64,000 nucleotides of DNA, taken from Mesorhizobium loti (GTDB taxonomy: Bacteria; Pseudomonadota; Alphaproteobacteria; Rhizobiales; Rhizobiaceae). Within the stretch, counting starts at the first letter, position 1. Each line of letters starts with the position of its first letter. Position numbers and translations under genes: made by a program. Positions 40,548 through 50,664 of this stretch are shown in pieces. The notes beneath the pieces were generated by a model that saw only the letters and a program-made list of their open reading frames with translations, made no database searches and was not told where the DNA came from. The stretch lies in the NCBI GenBank assembly GCA_014189435.1, contig CP050293.1:687001-751000 (forward strand). The letters are read 5' to 3'.

Positions 40548-42077
40548 TCAGGCGCTCAGCGCCTGGGGCTCGGCATGGACGGCGCGCAGGGAAGCCACCT
40601 TGTCGCGCGGTGCCGGCCTGCCGAAGAAATAGCCCTGGAACCGATTGCAGCCGGCGGCCTTGGCGAGGACGAACTCTTCCTGCGTCTCGACGCCTTCGGC
40701 GACGATGGTGACGTCCTGGATGCGCGCGATCTGCGCCAGCGCCGAAACGAAGATCTGCGCCACCTGGTCATGAGCGAGGCTGCGGATGTAGGAGCGGTCG
40801 ATCTTGATGCTGTCGATGGGCAAGGTCTTCAGATAGTTGAAGCCGCAATGGCCGGTGCCGAAATCGTCGAGCGCGATGTGGAAGCCGAGGCCACGCAACG
40901 CTTCGAGGCGCCGCAGGATCTCGGGCGTGGCGGCGGTCGCGACCGTCTCGGTGATCTCGATGACGAATTGCGCGGCGGAACGGCCGGTTTCCTTCAACAC
41001 GCGATCGCACATGGTGACGATCTCGTCGCGCTTCAGCTGTTCGCCAGAGACGTTGATGGAGATACGGCGACCAGGGAAGTGGCCGATGTCGGCGCAAGCC
41101 CGCTTGAACACCCATTCGCCGAGCATGTCGATCAGGGTCGAGCGCTCGGCGATCGGAATGAATTCGGCCGGCGAGATCAGGCCGCGAACCGGATGGCGCC
41201 AGCGGATCAGCCCTTCGAAGCCAAAGGCCGAACCGTCCGGGTTGACGATCGGCTGGTAGTGCAACTCGAGTTCGCCGAGATAGACCGCCGCACGCAGTTC
41301 CCGTTCGATCAGGCGGCGGTAGCGCTTGTCGGACAGCATCTCCTCGTCGAACACGGTGACGCGGCCACGGCCCGCCGCCTTGCTTTCGTAGAGCGCCAGG
41401 TCGGCAACCAGCATCAATTCCGTCGTGTTGGAGGCATGTGTTGGCGCCAGTGCCACGCCGATGGAAATGGAGAGCGGGATGGTCTTGCCCTCATGCGATT
41501 TGCCGGCCCGCATGACATCAAGCAATTGCCTGATATCCTTGTTGATGGCGGCGAGATCGCAGTGCGGAATGATGACGCCGAACTCGTCGCCGCCGAGCCG
41601 TCCGACCATGCCGCCGGCAAAGACGCGCTCTGAAGTCTTGACCAGATACGCCAGAGCGAGGTCGCCGAACTGATGCCCGAACGTATCGTTGAGCTGTTTG
41701 AAGTGATCGACGTCGATCAGCAACAAGGTCGCATCGCGCCGGTGGCGCATGCTGCCGAGACTGTCACTCAGCGCTTCGAGGAAGTAGCGGCGGGTCATCG
41801 CCCCCGTCATTGCGTCCCTGGTCAGGAAATGATGTTTTTCCGCCTCGGCGGCGGCCGCCGACCGCAAGCGATGGACGATGCTGCTGCGCATGTACATCAG
41901 CGCCAGCAGGGCCAGGCCGGTGGCCAGGATCGAGACGGTGAAGGAGGCGCCCGAAGGCAAGTTTTGCGAGATGTCGAAAGCGCCGAGCACCGCGGCACCG
42001 ATGCTGATCAACAGCAACAATTGAATGCCGCGATAGATGCGGCCGCTGTGGTCCCTGATCGTCGCCAGTATGCTCAT
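40548..42077 (-). CDS. GGDEF-EAL cyclic-di-GMP turnover protein
   Basis: 509 residues. Two transmembrane helices near the N-terminus (18-34 and 45-62), then GGDEF at 162-166 (GRLGGDEFGVII) and an EAL domain from about 265: FGFEGLIRW (E287-G-L in place of EAL), INVSGEQL, VIEITETVA, HIALDDFGTGHCGFNYLK, SIKIDRSYI and FQGYFFGRP. All metal and catalytic residues of both domains look present, so both cyclase and phosphodiesterase activities are possible. No inhibitory RxxD I-site is seen before GGDEF. Monocistronic; acts at the inner membrane. Confidence 0.92.
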   Translation of the reverse strand: MSILATIRDHSGRIYRGIQLLLLISIGAAVLGAFDISQNLPSGASFTVSILATGLALLALMYMRSSIVHRLRSAAAAEAEKHHFLTRDAMTGAMTRRYFLEALSDSLGSMRHRRDATLLLIDVDHFKQLNDTFGHQFGDLALAYLVKTSERVFAGGMVGRLGGDEFGVIIPHCDLAAINKDIRQLLDVMRAGKSHEGKTIPLSISIGVALAPTHASNTTELMLVADLALYESKAAGRGRVTVFDEEMLSDKRYRRLIERELRAAVYLGELELHYQPIVNPDGSAFGFEGLIRWRHPVRGLISPAEFIPIAERSTLIDMLGEWVFKRACADIGHFPGRRISINVSGEQLKRDEIVTMCDRVLKETGRSAAQFVIEITETVATAATPEILRRLEALRGLGFHIALDDFGTGHCGFNYLKTLPIDSIKIDRSYIRSLAHDQVAQIFVSALAQIARIQDVTIVAEGVETQEEFVLAKAAGCNRFQGYFFGRPAPRDKVASLRAVHAEPQALSA

Positions 42078-42360
42078 CCCATCACCCCTGCACCCGCGCC
42101 GGCAAGGGCTAGAGGGCAGGCGTTAAAAAGCCCTTGAGGCGGCCACGCCCGGCCGGCGATTTGGCTAACCGTGCCGGGGATCGAACGTTCATGGTTAAGA
42201 AGCCCGCCGCGGATGCCGGCAGGGTGGCGGGAAGGCCAATCGCAGTTGCACGGCGCGGCATATCGGAGGAAGGTGGCGGCTTGCGCCAATGTCATTTGCG
42301 CCAATGCCAGGACAGGCGGTGTTCCGCCGCCAGCCCATCAGAGATCAAGGACCATCGACC

Positions 42361-42756
42361 ATGAAGATCATTGCCTGCGGCAGCGTGCCGACCATCATAG
42401 CGCCCGAAAAATACTTTACCGGCCGGGTGCTGCAGACGCCGATCATCGAGAAGGAGGCGCCTGCCCGATTGCGGGCCACGCTGGTCAGCTTCGAGCCGGG
42501 CGCGCGCACCCACTGGCACACGCACCCGCTTGGCCAGACGCTCTATGTTACCGTGGGCGCCGGCCTTGCCCAGACATGGGGCGAACCGGTCCAGGAGATC
42601 AGGGCCGGAGACGTTGTTTCCTTTGCGCCTGGCGAAAAGCACTGGCATGGCGCGGCGCCAACATCGGCAATGACGCATATCGCCATGCAGGAGGCGCTCG
42701 ACGGCGTCCATGCCGACTGGCTGGAAGCGGTGACATCGGAACAATATGGCGGCTGA
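42361..42756 (+). CDS. Cupin-domain protein
   Basis: 131 residues from the ATG at 42361; the frame runs open from 42289 without support. Single cupin: FEPGARTHWHTHPLGQTLYVT carries the H-x-H metal motif and an acidic residue is replaced by Q/T nearby, and PGEKHWHGAAP is cupin motif 2. Similar small cupins (for example, carboxymuconolactone- or hydroxynitrile-lyase-like) bind Mn or Fe; substrate unknown. The rest of the gap upstream (42078-42360) shows no other feature. Confidence 0.85.
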   Translation: MKIIACGSVPTIIAPEKYFTGRVLQTPIIEKEAPARLRATLVSFEPGARTHWHTHPLGQTLYVTVGAGLAQTWGEPVQEIRAGDVVSFAPGEKHWHGAAPTSAMTHIAMQEALDGVHADWLEAVTSEQYGG

Positions 42757-42890
42757 ATGCTCAGTCCGTAGGAAGCCGGGCTTCTATTCCAGCCGCGACA
42801 TTTTCAGAAGAGGGCGACTCGCGGCGAGTCCCGTACCATGGCGCAGGTCACGCTCAATCGCGTGATCGCCAGCGCCATGCCGCCCGTTCA

Positions 42891-42903
42891 ACTGACCGTC
42901 AGT
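42891..42903. promoter_or_regulatory. Small palindrome upstream of the MFS gene
   Basis: ACTGAC-C-GTCAGT, followed directly by CAGTGA. It resembles TetR-family operators and lies 40 bases before the MFS start. No TetR gene is nearby in the window. Confidence 0.35.
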
Positions 42904-42942
42904 CAGTGATGTAGGTGATTGCGAAACTCAGGTCTGGATATC

Positions 42943-44457
42943 ATGTCAGAGCACCGTCTGCCCTTGGTTGCCGCCGTCTATCTCGGTTCCTTCGTCGCTC
43001 TGCTCGATGTCAGCATCGTCAATGTCGCTCTGCCGACCATCCAGCAGGCGCTGCAGACCGATTTCGGCGGCCTGCAATGGGTGGTCGATGCCTACACGCT
43101 GTGCCTGTCGGCTTTCATGCTGTCGTCGGGCCTGATCGGCGACCGCTACGGCCGCAAGCGCTCGTGGCTGGCCGGCGTCGGCATCTTCGTTGCCGGCTCG
43201 CTGATCTGCGCCATAGCGCCCAACCTTCCGGTGCTGCTGGCGGGCCGGGTTGTGCAAGGCATCGCCGGCTCGCTGCTCATTCCCGGTGCGCTGTCGATCC
43301 TGACACAGGCCTTTCCCGATGCCCGCGAGCGCGCCGGCGTCATCGGCGGTTGGGCGTCGTTCGCCGCCATTTCGCTGCTGGTCGGTCCGGTGCTGGGCGG
43401 CATCCTGGTCGAGACCGTCGGCTGGCAAAGCATCTTCCTGATCAACCTGCCGCTCGGCCTGGTGACGATCGCGCTGGGTGCTGCATCAATCAACGAGACG
43501 GCGCATCCCGAACATGCCCATCTCGACCTTGTCGGCCTGGCGCTCAGCATCGTGTGGCTGGGCGCGCTGACCTTCGGCCTGATCTCGGCCGGCGAGACCG
43601 GCTGGGGTGAACCCAAGACGATCATGGCGCTGATCGCCGGCGTCGTCGGCCTTGCGGTCTTCCTCGGTTTCGAGGCGCGCACGGCACGCCCGATGCTGCC
43701 GCTTGGCCTGTTCCGCGACGTTCGCTTCGCCGTCGCCAATGTCGCTTCGTTCGCGCTCGGCTTCACCTCCTATTCCAGCGTCTTCTTCTTTTCGATGTTC
43801 CTGCAGCAGGTGCAGGGCTGGTCGCCGACGCAGACCGGCCTGCGCATGGCGCCGGCCTTCATCGTCCAGATCGTGGTGTCGCCATGGATCGGCAGGCTTA
43901 GCGCGCGCTACGGTCATTCCGCGCTGATGACCATTGGCTATGCCGCTATCGGCCTGTCCATGCTCGGCATGTGCTGGGCCGGACCTTCGACGCCCTATGC
44001 GGTGCTTTGCCTTCTGTTCGCCATTGGCGGCCTTGGCAATGCGCTGGCAATCCCGACCGGCAGCGCAGCCGCCATGTCCTATGCGCCGCGCGAGCGCTCG
44101 GGCATGGTGTCGGCGGTCATCAACGCCACCCGCCAGAGCGGCCTTGCCATCGGTATCGCCTTGCTCGGCGCCTTGATGAGCATGCGGGCGACCAACCTTT
44201 TGACCGGGTATCTGGGCGATGCCGGTGTCGCCAACGCGGAAGCGGTGGCTCGTGCTGCGATTTCGCGGCATGATTTCGCAACCGATGCGGCGATGGGCGA
44301 AAGCGGCGTGCATGAACTCTATGCTGCCGCCTATGCCGGCGGCTTCCACGCCGCCATGCTGACGGCGGCGATTGGCGCGTTCCTCACCGCCGCGCTGCTG
44401 GTTGTCGTGCTGGCGCCGGCCGAAGCGCGCTCGGCCAGGGAGGCAAAGCAGGAGTGA
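42943..44457 (+). CDS. MFS transporter, DHA2 (14-TM drug:H+ antiporter) type
   Basis: 504 residues from the ATG at 42943 (the frame is open from 42919). Fourteen helices are expected. The N-terminal LLDVSIVNVALPTIQQAL is the DHA2 motif D1, SSGLIGDRYGRKRSWLAG is motif A, and LLVGPVLGGILVE is motif C (antiporter). It probably expels drugs or small toxic molecules. A terminator-type hairpin follows, shared with the convergent aspartate aminotransferase gene. Confidence 0.9.
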   Translation: MSEHRLPLVAAVYLGSFVALLDVSIVNVALPTIQQALQTDFGGLQWVVDAYTLCLSAFMLSSGLIGDRYGRKRSWLAGVGIFVAGSLICAIAPNLPVLLAGRVVQGIAGSLLIPGALSILTQAFPDARERAGVIGGWASFAAISLLVGPVLGGILVETVGWQSIFLINLPLGLVTIALGAASINETAHPEHAHLDLVGLALSIVWLGALTFGLISAGETGWGEPKTIMALIAGVVGLAVFLGFEARTARPMLPLGLFRDVRFAVANVASFALGFTSYSSVFFFSMFLQQVQGWSPTQTGLRMAPAFIVQIVVSPWIGRLSARYGHSALMTIGYAAIGLSMLGMCWAGPSTPYAVLCLLFAIGGLGNALAIPTGSAAAMSYAPRERSGMVSAVINATRQSGLAIGIALLGALMSMRATNLLTGYLGDAGVANAEAVARAAISRHDFATDAAMGESGVHELYAAAYAGGFHAAMLTAAIGAFLTAALLVVVLAPAEARSAREAKQE

Positions 44458-44474
44458 GGCTGACGGCCCATTAA

Positions 44475-44500
44475 AAAACCCGGCGGTGAAGCCGGGTTTT
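44475..44500. terminator. Bidirectional terminator between convergent genes
   Basis: AAAACCCGGC-GGTGAA-GCCGGGTTTT, 10-bp stem with A- and T-runs, between the MFS gene and the aminotransferase gene. Confidence 0.85.
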
Positions 44501-44520
44501 CTGCCGTCATAGTGCGCCGG

Positions 44521-45777
<1,257 letters not shown>

Positions 45778-45918
45778 TCATGTCGCATGATTTCGCGCAG
45801 TGCAAGCATTGTCGGCTGATCCAGGTCTCAAGGAGCCGTGATCGGCAACAATAAATTCATTAACGAGCGGTAGAGGCTTGAGTGACAGGATCGCAGACCA
45901 ATTGCGGAGCGAGGAACC

Positions 45919-46815
45919 GTGTCGCGCAGCGTCGGGCTTGCCCACATCATCCGTCAGGACGACGGCACCTCCACCGGTGTCTGGGGCATCTACACGCTGC
46001 AAAGCGCCTTCCAGCCGATCTTCGCCTTCAACGAAGGCAAGTTGTCGGTGGCCGCGTTCGAAGGGCTGATCCGGCCGTTTCGCGATGGCGAGCCGCAATC
46101 ACCGATGAGCTTTTTCAGCACCTGTCCGGCCGCCGACCGACTGCATATCGAGGCGCTGACCAGGACGCTGCATCTTCTGAACGCCGGCGCCTGCCTGCCG
46201 CAGGAGGCGTCGATCTTCGTCAATTTCGATCCGTCGGTGTTCACCGAACGCACCGTGGCCGACGCCGCCTTGCGCGAAATGCGGCTGGTGCTGCATGAGG
46301 CCGGCATCGATCCGCGCCGTGTCGTATGTGAGGTGACCGAGCAGCGGTCGACGTCGCAGGAGACCCTGCACAGCTTCGTTGCGGCACTGAGGGCCAACGG
46401 CTTTCGCATCGCCGTCGACGACTATGGCGCCGACGATTCCGACATCAACCGCATCAAGGAACTGAAGCCGGACATCGTCAAGTTCGACGCCTACTGGATC
46501 ACCCAGCTGATGGAATCCGGCGCCGGCTTCGCGCTGCTGACCACCATGGTGAAAAGTTTCGAGGAGCAAGGCATCCGCACGGTGTTCGAGGGCATCGAGG
46601 AGGGCTGGCAATTGGAGCTTGCCGAGAAGTCGGGAGCGTCGATGGTGCAGGGTTTCGTGCTGGCGCGGCCCGAACTGGCGCCGACCAGCTTTCGCGTGTT
46701 CGACAAGACCAGGCCAGCATCTGTCGCTGCCGCCGTCGGTGACACGCCTGCTCCCGCCGTGGCAACGCCTTCGGCGCGACCGGTGAAGGCTTTCGGGCGC
46801 AGGGTGGCGCCATGA
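45919..46815 (+). CDS. EAL-domain protein (first of an overlapping pair)
   Basis: 298 residues, no transmembrane segment or GGDEF domain. The EAL core covers about 25-250: AAFEGLIRPF (E48-G-L), FVNFDPSVF (N), VVCEVTEQ, FRIAVDDYGADDSDINRIK (the usual D-D-F-G-T-G is D-D-Y-G-A-D), KPDIVKFDAYWI, VFEGIEE and VQGFVLARP. Metal ligands E, N, E, D, D, K and E seem kept, but the loop-6 region is unusual, so activity is uncertain. It overlaps the next EAL gene by 4 bases (ATGA), so both are coupled. Confidence 0.85.
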   Translation: MSRSVGLAHIIRQDDGTSTGVWGIYTLQSAFQPIFAFNEGKLSVAAFEGLIRPFRDGEPQSPMSFFSTCPAADRLHIEALTRTLHLLNAGACLPQEASIFVNFDPSVFTERTVADAALREMRLVLHEAGIDPRRVVCEVTEQRSTSQETLHSFVAALRANGFRIAVDDYGADDSDINRIKELKPDIVKFDAYWITQLMESGAGFALLTTMVKSFEEQGIRTVFEGIEEGWQLELAEKSGASMVQGFVLARPELAPTSFRVFDKTRPASVAAAVGDTPAPAVATPSARPVKAFGRRVAP

Positions 46816-47660
46816 GGCCTGAACGGCGGCGCAATGTCGGCGATGCGATCCAGGTCGACGAAGTCGGCATTGAATACGGCATCCATGGCGAGTTCCGGCT
46901 GCGCAGCGCCTATCAGCCGATTTTCGCGCCGCGTGGCCGGTTGCTTCATGCTGTCGCGGTCGAAGCCCTGATCGAGCCGAACCGTGCCGGCCGGCCCGGC
47001 GCACCGCGGGTTTTCTTCGAAAGCATTGCCGCCTCGGACCGGCTGTTTGTCGAGACCGTGTGCCGGGCGCTGCATCTCAGGAATTTTCGCAACATCGGCG
47101 TCGACGGGCTCGACCTGTTCTTCAACTACAATCCGCTGATCAATGACCATCCCGGGCGGGCGCTGGCCGAGATCCGGCTGATGACCAGGCATCTCGGCGA
47201 TTTCGGCCTCGCGCCGGGCATGCTGGTTTGCGAAATCACCGAACAGGCCGCCGATGACGCGCTTCTGGCCCGGCTGGTGCGCGAAATGCGGCGCGACGGC
47301 ATCCGCATCGCCATCGACGATTTCGGCACCGGGCACTCGACCGAGGAGCGGGTGAGCCTGCTCAGGCCCGACATCGTCAAGATCGACGGCGCCTGGTTCG
47401 CCGAGTTCTGCCGCCACGCCGCCGCCGAGCGGTTCTTCCGCCCGCTGGTCAACAGCCTGCATGACCGCGGCGCCAAGGTGCTGGTCGAAGGCATCGAGCA
47501 GCCCACCCATCTGCGCGTCGCGCTCGAAGGCGGCGTCGACCTGCTGCAGGGTTTTCTCCTCGCCCGTCCGGCTTTGGCCGGAACCGTTTTCGAGGAAAAA
47601 CCGCTGCACATCGACACGCTGCTGGGCAATGGCGGCAATGTCGTTCCGCTGTTCGGCTAG
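46812..47660 (+). CDS. EAL-domain protein (second of an overlapping pair)
   Basis: 282 residues, a bare EAL domain with canonical motifs: AVAVEALIEPN (E51-A-L), FFNYNPLI, LVCEITEQA, IRIAIDDFGTGHSTEE, DIVKIDGAWF, VLVEGIEQ and LLQGFLLARP. Likely an active cyclic-di-GMP phosphodiesterase in the cytosol. Its start overlaps the stop of the first EAL gene. The pair resembles a duplication in which one copy has drifted; they may form a heterodimer, since EAL domains dimerise. Confidence 0.87.
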   Translation: MRPERRRNVGDAIQVDEVGIEYGIHGEFRLRSAYQPIFAPRGRLLHAVAVEALIEPNRAGRPGAPRVFFESIAASDRLFVETVCRALHLRNFRNIGVDGLDLFFNYNPLINDHPGRALAEIRLMTRHLGDFGLAPGMLVCEITEQAADDALLARLVREMRRDGIRIAIDDFGTGHSTEERVSLLRPDIVKIDGAWFAEFCRHAAAERFFRPLVNSLHDRGAKVLVEGIEQPTHLRVALEGGVDLLQGFLLARPALAGTVFEEKPLHIDTLLGNGGNVVPLFG

Positions 47661-47773
47661 GGCGCCGGTATCCACACATCAGCGGCGCTGATCGTCGTAC
47701 CAAAACAAATCATTGGTTGAGGGCGCCGCCGCTGCGATAGTTGCGCCAGTGGAGAGTACTCCGGGGAACAGCC

Positions 47774-48382
47774 ATGATACTTTACGGCATGATCGACAGC
47801 GGCAATTGCTACAAGCCGCGCCTGCTGATGGCCAAGCTTGGCCTTGCCTTCACCAATGTCGAGGTGAGCTCGCACACCGGCGAGACGCGCAAAGCGGATT
47901 TTGTCGCCAAGAATCCGAACGCCATGGTGCCGTTGCTCGAGCTCGATGACGGCCGGCGGCTGGCCGAATCCAACGCCATCCTGCTCTATCTCGCCGAAGG
48001 CACGCGCTTCCTGCCGGTCGACAGATATGAGCGCGGGCTCGCCTATCAATGGCTGTTCTTCGAGCAGTACAGCCACGAACCCTATATCGCCGTGCGCAAG
48101 GCACTGCTGACCTTTCCCGAAAGAGCCGGGGATGCGACGCCGGAGCGGCTGGCGGTGACGCTGGAGCGCGGCAACAAGGCGCTCGGCGTGATGAACAAGC
48201 ACCTGGAAAACAACGCCTTCTTCGCCGGCGGCGCGTTTAGCGTCGCCGACATCGCGCTCTATGCCTATACGCATACGGCAGAGCAGGGCGGCTTCCAGCT
48301 CGACGCCTATCCGGCGGTGGCGGCCTGGCTTGGCCGGGTGGAGGCGGATGCGGGGCATGTGCCGATCGAGTGGGTGGGGTAG
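47774..48382 (+). CDS. Glutathione S-transferase family protein
   Basis: 202 residues from the ATG at 47774 (the frame is open from 47741). N-terminal thioredoxin fold starts ILYGMIDSGNCYKPRLLMAKLGLAF with Ser/Asn/Cys near the catalytic position, then NPNAMVPLLELDDGRRLAESNAILLYLAEGT with the glutathione-binding E-S-N. The C-terminal helical domain ends FSVADIALYAYTHTAEQGGF. Probably glutathione-conjugating or peroxidase-type. Monocistronic; a repeat element follows. Confidence 0.85.
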   Translation: MILYGMIDSGNCYKPRLLMAKLGLAFTNVEVSSHTGETRKADFVAKNPNAMVPLLELDDGRRLAESNAILLYLAEGTRFLPVDRYERGLAYQWLFFEQYSHEPYIAVRKALLTFPERAGDATPERLAVTLERGNKALGVMNKHLENNAFFAGGAFSVADIALYAYTHTAEQGGFQLDAYPAVAAWLGRVEADAGHVPIEWVG

Positions 48383-48420
48383 GCAACGCCGACGACTGGC
48401 GAAAACCTCGGTGAGAGCGT

Positions 48421-48590
48421 CCTTCTCCCCGTCTCTATACGGGGAGAAGATGGCGGCAGCCAGATGAGGGGCAGCGCCGGCCTTTTTCAATTGGACTTGG
48501 TTTGGCGGCGGGCAGTCCTGAGGCGTCAGCGCTGCCCCTCATCGCCCTGCCGGGCACTTCTCCCCGTATAGTGACGGGGAGAAGGACGCC
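48421..48590. repeat. RIME-like palindromic element, copy B (inverted relative to copy A)
   Basis: Left arm 48422-48472, right arm 48534-48585. The right arm is identical over 52 bases to 25863-25914 in the greA-waaC gap; the order of arms is reversed, so the whole element is inverted. It lies between the GST gene and an orphan antitoxin-like gene and has no ORF of its own. Confidence 0.8.
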
Positions 48591-48633
48591 GTCGCTTCCG
48601 CTTTCGCCAATTGTCGATGATTGATGACGTGAT

Positions 48634-48834
48634 TCACAGAGGGCGGGTGCGGCCCGCGCGTACTTCAGCCAAAGCCTGCTCGGCAAGCTTATCCAGTCTG
48701 CCGGCCTTCGCGTCAGCCTCAATCTGCCGATCCCACATATCTGCCCGAAAAGCCTCGAACCATTTGGCAAACGCCTTCAGTTCCTCATGGCTCAAGGCTG
48801 CCACGGAATTCTCGATCTGTTCGAGCTTGGTCAT
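48634..48834 (-). CDS. Antitoxin-like small protein without visible toxin partner
   Basis: 66 residues from the ATG at 48834. MTKLEQIENSVAALSHEELKAFAKWFEAF, then WDRQIEADAKAGRLDKLAEQALAEVRAGRTRPL, is the pattern of the short helical antitoxin partner of RelE/ParE-type toxins. The usual toxin would follow directly downstream; here the next stretch (48421-48633) is a repeat element with no toxin gene. It may be an orphan whose toxin was lost by repeat insertion or recombination. The 235 bases upstream are the 3' region of the csp gene. Confidence 0.65.
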   Translation of the reverse strand: MTKLEQIENSVAALSHEELKAFAKWFEAFRADMWDRQIEADAKAGRLDKLAEQALAEVRAGRTRPL

Positions 48835-48890
48835 CAAGTGAAAATAACATGGTCGGCGTTGCGAGGCCAAGCGCCTGATCCCCAGACAGC

Positions 48891-48915
48891 AAAAAGGCGG
48901 GATAAATCCCGCCTT
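48891..48915 (-). terminator. Terminator downstream of the cold-shock gene
   Basis: AAGGCGGGA-TAAA-TCCCGCCTT with a five-T run in minus orientation. It follows the csp stop by about 165 bases. In between (48916-49080) are smaller hairpins (GCGCGC pairs) and no ORF. Confidence 0.75.
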
Positions 48916-49080
48916 CCCATGCTTGGTAGCCTGATCGGGAGCGTCCGGTCCGGGCTGGCAGCTATCTGCTGATCCAGCGTGCTGGGTCTTCCGCTCCAGC
49001 GCGCTTCTCGCGCGACTGTCAGTACATCCGTGACTTGCCGCGCGCCCCGAACTCTCGTCCGGCGCGCGCTATTCGCAAAA

Positions 49081-49293
49081 TCAGGCTGCCTTGCTCAGAG
49101 ATCCAGCGGACGACTTGCCAGTGCGGCGGTCCTGCTCGATCTCGAAGTTGATCTTCTGGCCTTCGACCAGGGTCGACAGTCCAGCACGCTCGACAGCGGA
49201 GATGTGGACGAAAACGTCCGCGCCGCCCGCGTCAGGCTGAATGAAGCCGAAGCCCTTGGTGGCGTTGAACCACTTGACCGTTCCAGTTGCCAT
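49081..49293 (-). CDS. cspA: Cold-shock protein
   Basis: 70 residues. [20 protein letters not shown] with RNP1 (K-G-F-G-F-I) and [12 protein letters not shown] (RNP2) are diagnostic of the CSD fold. It binds single-stranded RNA/DNA and helps translation at low temperature. It has a long transcribed leader of about 130 bases (promoter at 49433-49461), as in other csp genes where the leader controls cold induction. Confidence 0.95.
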   Translation of the reverse strand: MATGTVKWFNATKGFGFIQPDAGGADVFVHISAVERAGLSTLVEGQKINFEIEQDRRTGKSSAGSLSKAA

Positions 49294-49432
49294 TTTAGAT
49301 AGTCCTTCAACATTTGCTTTAGTTTGACCAGACCAAAGTCCAGCCGGTGTGCATCGAGATTTTGGAGATAGACGTCAGCAAACGCGAAGATCGCGAGGCC
49401 CGGATCGATCGGCCGAAATATCAATGGAAGGC

Positions 49433-49461
49433 ATATAGGCTGGTTTCGCATAAAAAACAAG
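49433..49461 (-). promoter_or_regulatory. cspA promoter
   Basis: Minus strand CTTGTT (49461-49456), 17-base spacer, CTATAT (49438-49433): close to the rhizobial consensus. The predicted 5' leader of about 130 nt runs to the ATG at 49293. Confidence 0.7.
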
Positions 49462-49570
49462 ACTGCGTGAGAAAGCCGTGATTGAGGCGCTGCCCAACGG
49501 CTGCCCCAATCTGCTGAAAACGTTGCGGCAGATCACGCTGTCCTCGCGCGGCGGATCAGGGGAGAGGACC

Positions 49571-49900
49571 ATGAAAACCATTCTGCTTGCCGCTTGCCTG
49601 ACGCTTATTGCCGCCGAGGCGCAGGCGGTCTCGCGCTACGACCCGACCCGCATGAGCTGTGGCAAGGTTCAGGCGACGATCGCCCGGCAGGGCGCCGTCA
49701 TCCTGCGCTATCAGTCGACACGGGTGCCGGGATTGCCGCTCTATGACCGCTATGTGCAGAGCCAGCAGTTCTGCACCATGGGCGAAGTGAGGACGCGGGC
49801 CTACGTGCCGAGCGCCGACACCAAGTCCTGCCCGGTCTACAAATGCAAGCGGCCGGACAATGAGCGGCATTTCCGCCGGCGGTTCTTCCACAATAATTAG
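49571..49900 (+). CDS. Small secreted cysteine-containing protein, unknown
   Basis: 109 residues from the ATG at 49571 with GGGGAGAGG just upstream (the frame is open from 49478). The signal peptide is MKTILLAACLTLIAAEAQA. The mature part has four cysteines in two groups (MSCGK, FCTMG, SCPVYKCK) and a basic C-terminus (RHFRRRFFHNN). No family recognised. Probably periplasmic. Convergent with ogt. Confidence 0.65.
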   Translation: MKTILLAACLTLIAAEAQAVSRYDPTRMSCGKVQATIARQGAVILRYQSTRVPGLPLYDRYVQSQQFCTMGEVRTRAYVPSADTKSCPVYKCKRPDNERHFRRRFFHNN

Positions 49901-49913
49901 GCACCTGCCTGCA

Positions 49914-50486
49914 TCAGAACCCGAAGGAAACCTGCGCCGGTGGCGGAGGGCCGACGCGCACGCCTTCCATGGCCAGCATCTTCTCCTTGGTGACCGAGCC
50001 GCCCGGCGCCGAGAAGCCGCCGATCTTGCCGCCGGCGGCAAGGATGCGATGGCAAGGAATGACCAGCGGCACCGGATTGGCGCCAAGCGCCGCCCCGGTC
50101 TCGCGGGCGAGCCCGGCATGGCCGGCGGTTTTGGCCAGCTCGCCATAGGTGGTGGTTTCGCCGAAGGAGAGTTTTCGCGCGGCGTCGTAAATGGCGAGGC
50201 GGAAATCGTCGACGCCGTCGAGGTCGACCGGCACACTGGTGAAATCGACGTCCTCGCCCGCCGCATAGACCTTGATAGCCGCGATCAGCTCGACCACCCA
50301 TGAAGGCTGGGCCGTGGAGGCGGAAACGCCGCCATGGCGCAGCAGGCGCCGTTCCACCGCCTCGCGGCTGCGTTCGGGCAGGCAGAGCCGGATCAGGCCC
50401 TTTTCGCTCCACGCAATGCCCATGAAACCGATCACTGTTTCTAACACTGCGTGGCCGGCCGTGATCGAAGCTGTCGTGTCCATCAT
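49914..50486 (-). CDS. ogt: Methylated-DNA-[protein]-cysteine S-methyltransferase
   Basis: 190 residues from the ATG at 50486 (AAGGAA upstream; another ATG follows directly). C-terminal active-site motif VPLVIPCHRILAAGG with the methyl-accepting Cys (P-C-H-R), preceded by the DNA-binding helix YGELAKTAGHAG and followed by KIGGFSAPGG. It repairs O6-alkylguanine in a one-time reaction. No Ada-type N-terminal domain is fused. The gene is convergent with the small secreted protein and divergent from the transglycosylase. Confidence 0.93.
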   Translation of the reverse strand: MMDTTASITAGHAVLETVIGFMGIAWSEKGLIRLCLPERSREAVERRLLRHGGVSASTAQPSWVVELIAAIKVYAAGEDVDFTSVPVDLDGVDDFRLAIYDAARKLSFGETTTYGELAKTAGHAGLARETGAALGANPVPLVIPCHRILAAGGKIGGFSAPGGSVTKEKMLAMEGVRVGPPPPAQVSFGF

Positions 50487-50664
50487 GCATTCCTTTCCGC
50501 AAAGTGGCGAAAACCGGGATTCGTCCCAGTACATATCCAGAACAATATGGCATCACCGCCTGCGTCTCGCCACCCGAAAACCACCGGATGGCCCCGATTG
50601 CCGCTCATGAATCGCTGGTGTAAGGGATTTCTTAACAACCCGACAAATCGGACCCGAGCGCGGC

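Noticed and set aside
42838..42909. 23-residue ORF before the MFS gene
   Set aside because: No Shine-Dalgarno, no recognisable sequence, and it overlaps a likely operator palindrome; treated as chance.
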